Part shown: piece after piece, positions 53,811 through 60,778 of the stretch | Layout of the letters: each line of letters begins with the position of its first letter | Numbering within the stretch: position 1 is the stretch's first letter | From: Pseudomonadota bacterium | GTDB taxonomy: Bacteria > Pseudomonadota > Alphaproteobacteria > Rhizobiales > MH13 | Reading direction: 5' to 3' | NCBI GenBank assembly: GCA_039024915.1 | Contig: JBCCPK010000003.1 | Coordinates: 62,001-126,000, forward strand | Length of the DNA stretch: 64,000 bases | Position numbers and translations under genes: made by a program | The notes under the pieces: generated by a model | The model's input: the letters and a program-made list of their open reading frames with translations, nothing else | Told to the model about the DNA's origin: nothing | The model's database searches: none

Positions 53811-54233
53811 TCAAGCTGTCATCTGCATGGGCTGCTGGCCGCGCATCAGGTCCTCAAGCGTGTAACGATCGAGGACTTCGACGAAACCGTCATAGGCCGC
53901 AGCAAAAATACGATTGACGGGGGTCACCTGCCGAACAACGCAATCGACCGGCTCACCGAAACAGTCAACCACAATCCGCGTTGGTTCCGTAATGCGCAGA
54001 ACCGACCCAAGATTGATCTCGCTCGGGTCCATGGCAAGTTTGATACCGCCGCCGCGACCGCGCGCGGTGTGTAGTATGCCTTCGCCAGCAAGCTGCGCGA
54101 CAAGCTTTTGAATGTTGTACTCACTGATCTTCTGACGCTGGGCGATTTCGCTGGAACGAACCGCTTCTGGCATGGCTTGGGCGCAGTCAATCAATATCCT
54201 TATTGCGTACGATGTTTGCTTTGATAGCCGCAT
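53811..54233 (-). CDS. Rrf2-family transcriptional regulator with two cysteines
   Basis: The 140-residue protein has the Rrf2 winged helix: M-R-L-S-K-Q-T-S-Y-A-I-R-I-L, I-S-E-Y-N-I-Q-K-L-V-A-Q-L, and the wing G-R-G-G-G-I-K-L. Relatives (IscR, RirA, NsrR) carry three cysteines that hold an Fe-S cluster near 92-105. Here only Cys91 and Cys98 remain, and the third position is Thr104. It may bind a cluster with another ligand, use a two-cysteine redox switch, or bind no metal. Its closest character is the NsrR/RirA-like group. It stands alone between tRNA-Glu and the PNPOx-family gene. Confidence 0.86.
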   Translation of the reverse strand: MRLSKQTSYAIRILIDCAQAMPEAVRSSEIAQRQKISEYNIQKLVAQLAGEGILHTARGRGGGIKLAMDPSEINLGSVLRITEPTRIVVDCFGEPVDCVVRQVTPVNRIFAAAYDGFVEVLDRYTLEDLMRGQQPMQMTA

Positions 54234-54317
54234 GGGCCTGTCTCCCGATTAGGGTCCCAAGGTAATCGCTCAGACGGCAGAAACCAAGTGCCGCGACCTC
54301 TATGCCTTTGGCTGGCT

Positions 54318-54920
54318 CTACGGAACCAGCCAACTGGAAGACAGCTGCCCTTCCTTGTCCCAGGCAAACTTGGCTCGGCGGTGGCCCTGATGGGCGAGAT
54401 AAAGCCATTCAAGCGAGTGGATTTGGAGGGTCACTGCTGCGAAGTGGTTTTTGCCAGCATCTGGATCGTCTGCTGCCAGAAAGGCCAGGTCTTCAGGCGA
54501 TGGCACCTTGGTCCCCGGTGTCGCGACGACCCGATAGCACTCCCGTGAAAACGGGCGCGTCGCGTCCCACGCCGTCTGATGCAGCTCGGTATCCAAGTGA
54601 ACACGCGCAACAGCCGCAAGCCGAACCTGAATCTTCGCACGGGCATCATAGATATGAACACTCGCGCGGGGGTTATCTCGCAACTGGGCGAGTTTCGGTG
54701 CGCGGGTATCGGTGTGGAAACGGAGGGTTCGATTCGTACGATCGAAGCCCCGATTGACGACAGTACGCTGCTCAATGGAGCCATCGGCGTTGGCCGTGGC
54801 AACGGTCAAGGTGTGAAACGCAGAGCGGCGATCTTTCACCCCGCGCGACAGCAAGCCCAAAGCGTGCTCAAGCGAGGCTTCGAGCGAGTTGTAGTAGCTG
54901 GGAAGTGGTTGTTCGGACAT
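54318..54920 (-). CDS. Pyridoxamine 5'-phosphate oxidase family flavoprotein
   Basis: The 200-residue protein has the FMN split-barrel fold of the PNPOx family. R-S-A-F-H-T-L-T-V-A-T is near 31-41, then Q-R-T-V-V-N-R-G-F-D, the L-R-F-H-T-D-T-R-A-P-K strand, and the C-terminal L-E-W-L-Y-L-A-H-Q-G-H-R-R-A. The true PdxH substrate signature is not fully present and the order of segments fits the general PNPOx-like group, so I leave the symbol empty. I choose the ATG at 54920. It precedes the Rrf2 gene and follows recJ on the same strand. Confidence 0.8.
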   Translation of the reverse strand: MSEQPLPSYYNSLEASLEHALGLLSRGVKDRRSAFHTLTVATANADGSIEQRTVVNRGFDRTNRTLRFHTDTRAPKLAQLRDNPRASVHIYDARAKIQVRLAAVARVHLDTELHQTAWDATRPFSRECYRVVATPGTKVPSPEDLAFLAADDPDAGKNHFAAVTLQIHSLEWLYLAHQGHRRAKFAWDKEGQLSSSWLVP

Positions 54921-54968
54921 GCCATCTGAGGTGTGCCGGGCAACGCTGACCGTCAACCCCAATCTGCA

Positions 54969-56789
54969 CTAGCGATGAGGCAGTGCGGCATCGACGACCC
55001 GCAGTTGGGGCGTGTCTCGGCCTTGCCAACTGTTGCGAGAAACCGTTGCAGCGATGTGAAGGGGCGCACCGTCACGCGCCTGCAGGAGCGCGTCGCCCAG
55101 CTGTGTCCCGACGGCACGGAACGCGATAGCGTCGACTATTCCACCTGCTCCGTCGGCCAGTGTCGCTTTGACGTGATTGGTGCCAACCGGTGATGCTTTG
55201 CGTACGACGTGACTTGCGAATGCGAAAATAGGCTCCGGAAAGCCTTGGCCAAACGGCTCTATACCTTCGAGCGCGGCCACCAGCTCCATAGACGCGCCCG
55301 TTGCCGTCAAAACCGCATCGATGCTCAGCGTGCGTACCGCCAGATGCTCTTGTGCAGCGCCTTGCATGGTCTCCGTGAGGAAACGCGTCGCGTCTTCCCA
55401 ATCATCGTCGGCAAGTGTCAGGCCGGCCGCCATAGCGTGTCCACCGCCCTTGACTATCTGCCCGGCCTCCAATGCGGCGTGCACCGCAGCGCCGATATCC
55501 ACACCCGGAACGGAACGGGCGGAGCCCGTCCATTGATTGGGCGACGAGCGCGTGAAGGCGACGCTGGGCTTGTGAAAGCGCTCTTTCAGGCGTGCGGCAA
55601 TCAGACCTGCGACGCCCGGATGCCATGTCTCGTCGCGAACAAACAGAACGGGCGCGTCCGCTTCGTTGGATTCGATCATGGCGATCGCTGCATCAACTGC
55701 TTCAGCTTCGAGCGCCTGGCGCTGCGCGTTCAATGTGGTCAACTCATCCGCGATCGAAGCCGCTTCCTCCAGATCGTCCGTCGCGAGCAGACGGGCGCCC
55801 ATTGCCGCATCTCCTATCCGGCCACCGGCGTTGATTCGCGGTCCCAAGACATAGCCGAAATGGAAAGCTTGCAGCGCCGTTTGCAGATTGGCACGCGTGA
55901 CAAGTGCCGAAAGACCAGGATTGTTGGCCTTTCGGGCCATCTTCAGCCCTTGAACGACGAAGGCCCGATTAAGCCCGATAAGCGGAACGACATCGGCAAC
56001 GGTGGCCAGGCCGACACAATCGAGAAGGCCCAGCAGGTCCGGCAAGTCCGATCGCTGCCGGGCTCGGAGGGAGCGATTGGCGGCGACAAGGGCCATGAAC
56101 GTCACGCCCGCAGCGCACAGATGGCCCAAGCCGGAAACATCATCCGGACGGTTTGGATTGACAAGCGCGTCCACGGGCGGGCCGAGATCACGCATCTGAT
56201 GATGGTCAAGGACAAGGACAGAAAGACCGATCCCTTTCGCATGGGCCAGTGCCTCATGGCTGGTCGCGCCGCAGTCCAATGTGATCAACAGGTCGATGCC
56301 ATGAGCCGCTAGCGCTTCAATGGCCGGAGCATTGGGGCCATAGCCTTCGGTTATCCGATCCGGAATATGGATATGGACATCGCATCCCAAAGCGTGCAGC
56401 CATCTGCCGAGGATGGCGCAGGATGCTGCACCATCCACGTCGTAGTCACCGAACAGACCGATTGTTGCGCCAGCCTCCACGCAATCTGCGAGCATCTCCG
56501 CAGCGTCGTCCATCCCGCGCAAACTTGATGGATCGGGCATCAAGGCACGCAGGCTTGGGTTCAGCGCCGCCGCCGCTTCGTCGGGACGGACGTCACGGCC
56601 TGCCAAGATGCGCGCGACCTGTGGATGAGCATCTGTCGCCTGCTGAATCGCCAGCGGCCGAGGATCGTCGGGCTCCAGTCTGCGGGACCAAAGTTGGCCC
56701 GATATCGAACGATCAACGCCTAGGACTGCCCTACTGGCATCGGGGCAAGCGCTCGGCGTGGCCAGATCAGTCGAGATGGAACTTCTCAA
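54969..56789 (-). CDS. recJ: Single-stranded-DNA-specific exonuclease RecJ
   Basis: RecJ degrades single-stranded DNA 5' to 3' in recombination and mismatch repair. The 606-residue protein has the DHH phosphoesterase motifs: G-D-Y-D-V-D-G-A-A-S-C near 112-122, T-L-D-C-G-A-T-S, L-D-H-H-Q and V-N-P-N-R-P-D, then the DHHA1 domain with G-G-G-H-A-M-A-A-G and an OB-fold. Length is normal. The frame opens with a TTG at 56789 inside the end of glpX (23-base overlap), and no later ATG or GTG precedes the conserved region. Coupling to glpX translation is likely. Confidence 0.93.
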   Translation of the reverse strand: MRSSISTDLATPSACPDASRAVLGVDRSISGQLWSRRLEPDDPRPLAIQQATDAHPQVARILAGRDVRPDEAAAALNPSLRALMPDPSSLRGMDDAAEMLADCVEAGATIGLFGDYDVDGAASCAILGRWLHALGCDVHIHIPDRITEGYGPNAPAIEALAAHGIDLLITLDCGATSHEALAHAKGIGLSVLVLDHHQMRDLGPPVDALVNPNRPDDVSGLGHLCAAGVTFMALVAANRSLRARQRSDLPDLLGLLDCVGLATVADVVPLIGLNRAFVVQGLKMARKANNPGLSALVTRANLQTALQAFHFGYVLGPRINAGGRIGDAAMGARLLATDDLEEAASIADELTTLNAQRQALEAEAVDAAIAMIESNEADAPVLFVRDETWHPGVAGLIAARLKERFHKPSVAFTRSSPNQWTGSARSVPGVDIGAAVHAALEAGQIVKGGGHAMAAGLTLADDDWEDATRFLTETMQGAAQEHLAVRTLSIDAVLTATGASMELVAALEGIEPFGQGFPEPIFAFASHVVRKASPVGTNHVKATLADGAGGIVDAIAFRAVGTQLGDALLQARDGAPLHIAATVSRNSWQGRDTPQLRVVDAALPHR

Positions 56790-57765
56790 GCAGCGTATGC
56801 TTGCCCTTGATCCACCTTACCGTTTTCGTCGAGGAGCGCATGCACACTGTTTCGGTGGTGATGACCCCATTACCGAAGTGAACCCCATTGAGCAGATTGC
56901 CTTCGGTCACGCCCGTGGCGGAGAAAATCACGTCGCCACCGGCTAGCTCGTCGACCTTATAGATCTTTGTTGGGTCTGTGACTCCCATCCGAAGGGCCCG
57001 ATCACGCTTGTCTTTGGTATCGAGAATGAGGCGGCCCTCCATCTGTCCGCCAACACAGCGAAGCGCAGCTGCAGCCAGCACACCCTCCGGAGCGCCGCCG
57101 ATTCCCAGATAGAGGTCAATTCCTGTCTCAAGCGGATCGGTGCAATGGATGATACCAGCGATATCGCCATCGGGAATCAGCCGGAGGGATGCACCCAGCT
57201 GGCGAACTTCCGCAATGAGTGCCGCGTGGCGTGGCCTATCAAGCACGCAGGTTGACACCTCGGAGATCGGGACGCCTTTGGCATCGGCAACCGCCTTGAT
57301 GTTCTCCGTCGGGCTCTTTTCCAGACTGACCAAGCCGTCAGGATAACCCGGACCGATTGCGATCTTGTCCATATAAACGTCTGGAGCGTTGAGCAGGCTG
57401 CCTTTTTCGGCAAGCGCAACCACCGCGAGGGAGTTGGGCAAGTTTTTCGCGCAAACCGTTGTGCACTCAAGCGGATCGAGCGCGATATCAACTTCCGGAC
57501 CGTCGCCCGAGCCAACCTTTTCGCCGATATAAAGCATGGGCGCTTCGTCGCGCTCACCTTCCCCGATGACGATCTCACCGACAATTGGAAGCTTGTTCAG
57601 CTCGCGCCGCATGGCGTCCACTGCAGCCTGATCGGCTTCGGTTTCGTTGCCCCTGCCGCGCCAACGCGCCGCCGAGACCGCCGCACGCTCAGTCACCCGG
57701 ACCAGCTCAAGCGTTAGGATGCGCTCGAGAACGAGTTCGCCGGGGGTGATGATCGAGTCGGTCAT
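56767..57765 (-). CDS. glpX: Class II fructose-1,6-bisphosphatase
   Basis: GlpX dephosphorylates fructose 1,6-bisphosphate in gluconeogenesis and, in autotrophs, sedoheptulose bisphosphate. The 332-residue protein has the lithium-sensitive phosphatase fold: I-G-E-G-E-R-D-E-A-P-M-L near 67-78, the metal site D-I-A-L-D-P-L-E-C-T-T, G-P-G-Y-P-D-G-L and the G-I-G-G-A-P-E-G-V-L-A-A-A-A-L segment. Start is the ATG at 57765. It follows hom by 59 bases and overlaps recJ, an order widely seen in Hyphomicrobiales. Confidence 0.95.
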   Translation of the reverse strand: MTDSIITPGELVLERILTLELVRVTERAAVSAARWRGRGNETEADQAAVDAMRRELNKLPIVGEIVIGEGERDEAPMLYIGEKVGSGDGPEVDIALDPLECTTVCAKNLPNSLAVVALAEKGSLLNAPDVYMDKIAIGPGYPDGLVSLEKSPTENIKAVADAKGVPISEVSTCVLDRPRHAALIAEVRQLGASLRLIPDGDIAGIIHCTDPLETGIDLYLGIGGAPEGVLAAAALRCVGGQMEGRLILDTKDKRDRALRMGVTDPTKIYKVDELAGGDVIFSATGVTEGNLLNGVHFGNGVITTETVCMRSSTKTVRWIKGKHTLLEKFHLD

Positions 57766-57824
57766 GGGGGGCAGGCCTTTGCTTGAGAAACGGTGCCCGC
57801 TCTTACCATGGCCCGATCACGCTC

Positions 57825-59141
57825 TCACCGCTCAATGCGTATGATCTGTGGGGTTGCGTTAACATGACCATCCTTGACGATCGACGCCATCGCCTCGCGA
57901 ACAGCCTGCTCCATGGTCTCATGGGTGATTATGATCACAGGTTGATGCGTGTACGCAGCCTCGTCCGTTGGCCTGCGGCGCTGGACGATCGACTGCAGCG
58001 AAATGCTGTGCTCAGCCATCCGATTGGCGATCGCAGCGAACGCGCCCGGGCGATCTTCAACCGATAGGCGAATGTAATACCCACCCTCATGTGAGCGCAT
58101 GCGCGCCTTTTGATAGGGTTTCAGCGCAGCGCGCGGAAGCCGAAGTGGATTGGGCGCAAGGCCGCGGGCAAGGTCCTGCAAATCTGCGAGGACCGAGGCC
58201 GCAGTGGCGTCTCCGCCAGCGCCGGGTCCAGACAGGACAATCTCTCCGAGCAGGTCGGTGTCGATCGCGACCGCATTGAGAACACCGTGCACCTGCGCCA
58301 GCGAACTATCGGCGGGCAGCATGGTAGGATGGACCCGCTGTTCAATGCCGCTATCGGTCGCCTGCGCGACCCCAAGAAGCTTGATCCGGTAACCCAGTTC
58401 CTTGGCGGCCTGCATGTCTTCGGGCGTGATCGCGCGGATACCTTCGATGTAAAGATCGTTAGCCTCCACCTCGGTACCGAAAGCAAGGCTGGTCAGAAGA
58501 GCGAGTTTATGGGCCGTATCGAAGCCGTCGATGTCAAAGGTCGGGTCGGCTTCGGCGTATCCGAGAGCCTGTGCATCGGCGAGGACCGCATCGAAGGCCG
58601 CGCCCTCGCGTTCCATGCGGGTGAGAATGTAGTTGCAGGTCCCGTTGAGGATGCCGGAAACGCGGGTGACCTTCTGACCCGGAACCGCATCGCGCAGAAC
58701 GCGGATAGCCGGGATGCCGCCAGCAACCGCAGCTTCGTAGAGAAGGGGTGTGCCGTTTCGCTCCGCAAGATCGGCGAGCGCCAATCCATGCGCAGCCAGC
58801 AGGGCTTTGTTGGCCGTAACCACCGGTTTTCCAGCTTGAAGCGCCGCCTCCACCAGTGCTTTGGCCGGTCCATCTTCGCCTCCGATCAACTCGACAACGA
58901 CATCAACGTCGGTGGCACCGGCAAGCTCAGTCGCATCGCCGTAAAATGTAAGCCCGCTCTGGTCAAAGCCGCGGTCGGCGTCGCGATTGCGGGCGCTGAC
59001 GGCTGAGATCACAAGGGGCCGAGCACCCTCAGCCTGCAAGTCGCTGCCGCGGCTCAGAAGCAGCCGCGCCAATGCGCTGCCGACTGTACCAAGGCCGGCA
59101 ACACCGACCTTCAAAGGGCTCTCGGATGGGGGAATGCTCAT
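57825..59141 (-). CDS. hom: Homoserine dehydrogenase
   Basis: Hom reduces aspartate semialdehyde to homoserine for threonine and methionine. The 438-residue protein has an N-terminal NAD(P) fold (V-G-V-A-G-L-G-T-V-G-S-A-L), P-V-V-T-A-N-K-A-L-L-A, the catalytic Y-E-A-A-V-A-G-G-I-P and G-I-L-N-G-T-C-N-Y-I-L-T, and a C-terminal ACT domain from about 355 (R-L-S-V-E-D-R-P-G-A-F-A). The ACT domain suggests feedback by threonine. The ATG at 59141 lies 52 bases after the aminotransferase stop. Its product feeds the methionine branch that metC (44869-46080) also serves. Confidence 0.96.
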   Translation of the reverse strand: MSIPPSESPLKVGVAGLGTVGSALARLLLSRGSDLQAEGARPLVISAVSARNRDADRGFDQSGLTFYGDATELAGATDVDVVVELIGGEDGPAKALVEAALQAGKPVVTANKALLAAHGLALADLAERNGTPLLYEAAVAGGIPAIRVLRDAVPGQKVTRVSGILNGTCNYILTRMEREGAAFDAVLADAQALGYAEADPTFDIDGFDTAHKLALLTSLAFGTEVEANDLYIEGIRAITPEDMQAAKELGYRIKLLGVAQATDSGIEQRVHPTMLPADSSLAQVHGVLNAVAIDTDLLGEIVLSGPGAGGDATAASVLADLQDLARGLAPNPLRLPRAALKPYQKARMRSHEGGYYIRLSVEDRPGAFAAIANRMAEHSISLQSIVQRRRPTDEAAYTHQPVIIITHETMEQAVREAMASIVKDGHVNATPQIIRIER

Positions 59142-59193
59142 GGTCGCAGGTCCAGACGAAAAGGCGATGACCTTTTCGCCCGCAAGCCGGAAA

Positions 59194-60411
59194 TCAGCGG
59201 TGGGCGCTCAGGTTGACGACGTTATGCAAGCTCTCATCGGCCGTTTCAAGGAAGCGGCGCAGATTGCGGGCCGCCTGGCGGATGCGATCCTTGTTTTCGA
59301 CAAGCGCGATGCGGACATATTCGTCCCCATGCTCACCAAAACCAACACCTGGTGCGACGGCCACGTCGGCCTTCTCGATAAGCAACTTGGAGAACTCCAG
59401 ACTGCCAAGATGGCGGAACTTTTCCGGTATGGGCGCCCAAGCAAACATGGACGCCGCCGGAGCGGGTATTTCCCAGCCGGCCCGACCAAAGCTCTCAACA
59501 AGGACATCGCGCCGCCCCTTATAGGTCGCGCGCATATCGTCCACACAGTCTTGCGGGCCGTTGAGCGCGGCGCTTGCCGCAACCTGAATGGGCGTGAATG
59601 CGCCGTAGTCAAGGTAGGATTTGACACGTGCAAGCGCTGCAATCAGGCGCTCATTACCCACCGCGAAGCCCATACGCCAGCCAGCCATCGAATAGGTCTT
59701 CGACATAGAGGTGAATTCGACCGCAACGTCCTTTGCACCGGCGACCTGCAGGATTGAAGGCGGCGGATTATCGTCGAAATAGACCTCAGAGTAGGCAAGA
59801 TCGGAGAGCACAATCAACTCATGCTGGCGGGCGAAGGATACCACGTCACGGTAAAAATCAAGGCTGGCGATGTGCGCTGTCGGATTGGAGGGATAGCACA
59901 ACACCAGTGCAAGCGGGCGCGGTATCGAATGGCGAACTGCACGCTCAAGCGCATGGAAAAACTCCGGGCCTGGCTCACAGGGAACCGACCGAACCGATGC
60001 GCCGGCCATCAAAAAGCCGAAGGCATGAATCGGATAGCTCGGATTTGGTACCAAGATCACGTCGCCGGGGGCCGAAATAGCCTGCGCCATGTTGGCGAAA
60101 CCCTCTTTCGAGCCGAGCGTCGCGACGACTTCGGTGTTCGGGTTGAGCTTCACACCGAACCGGCGCTGATAATACGCAGCCTGCGCCTTGCGAAGGCCTG
60201 TTATGCCGCGCGATGCCGAATAGCGATTGGTCCGTGGCTTGCCGACGGTCTCGATCAGCTTAGCGTTGATATGCTCCGGCGTTGGTAGGTCGGGATTGCC
60301 CATACCAAGATCGACGATATCCGCGCCTTGCGCGCGCATCTTTGCCTTGATCTGGTTGACCTGCTCAAACACGTAGGGAGGCAGGCGGCGCACGTGATGA
60401 AATTCGTTCAT
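59194..60411 (-). CDS. Class I/II aminotransferase (AlaC-like)
   Basis: The 405-residue PLP enzyme is close to the AlaC/LL-diaminopimelate aminotransferase-like group. It has D-L-G-M-G-N-P-D-L-P-T-P near 35-46, N-R-Y-S-A-S-R-G-I, P-N-P-S-Y-P-I-H, C-Y-P-S-N-P-T-A, the PLP lysine in S-M-S-K-T-Y-S-M-A-G-W-R-M-G, and R-I-A-L-V-E-N near the end. Such enzymes make alanine or related amino acids; the position upstream of hom links it to aspartate-family metabolism. I choose the ATG at 60411, preceded by a GAGAAGG site, over one seven codons upstream. It diverges from phaC. Confidence 0.88.
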   Translation of the reverse strand: MNEFHHVRRLPPYVFEQVNQIKAKMRAQGADIVDLGMGNPDLPTPEHINAKLIETVGKPRTNRYSASRGITGLRKAQAAYYQRRFGVKLNPNTEVVATLGSKEGFANMAQAISAPGDVILVPNPSYPIHAFGFLMAGASVRSVPCEPGPEFFHALERAVRHSIPRPLALVLCYPSNPTAHIASLDFYRDVVSFARQHELIVLSDLAYSEVYFDDNPPPSILQVAGAKDVAVEFTSMSKTYSMAGWRMGFAVGNERLIAALARVKSYLDYGAFTPIQVAASAALNGPQDCVDDMRATYKGRRDVLVESFGRAGWEIPAPAASMFAWAPIPEKFRHLGSLEFSKLLIEKADVAVAPGVGFGEHGDEYVRIALVENKDRIRQAARNLRRFLETADESLHNVVNLSAHR

Positions 60412-60778
60412 GGCAGCAACCTTCTCAGGCATAGTCGTAAGTTCTGTTAGGGGAACTCGACAAGCGCAAGAACCAAGTTGGCCGTCGCGTCACGATCCCC
60501 AGCGAGGCATTTGCCTAGCGAGAAGCCGACGAGCAACACATCCATGGCATTTTTGCGATGCATCAAGTCCGTTGTTGCAAATGTTTCTCACAAAGCCCCT
60601 AAGGCCGCAATGCGCATAAGGACGCTTAAATTCCCTGCGCAATGCATCCCAACGGAGCCTTGTGGTGGATAAGGCTGCAGGGGCATAATGAATCAAACGT
60701 AAAACAGCGACCATGAAGCGCTGAAATGTGAACAGAATGTCGGGCAGTGTGGTCCGACTGAGGGAAGGAAGCGGACTT
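60412..60778. other. divergent intergenic region between the aminotransferase gene and phaC
   Basis: About 370 bases hold the promoters of the two divergent genes. Two copies of GCAATGC lie 32 bases apart (60606-60612 and 60638-60644), about three helical turns. They could be operator half-sites for a PHA regulator, but the match to known PhaR motifs is not convincing. The phaC ribosome-binding site (AGGGAAGGAAG) lies at 60761-60771. No ORF or RNA gene is seen. Confidence 0.4.
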
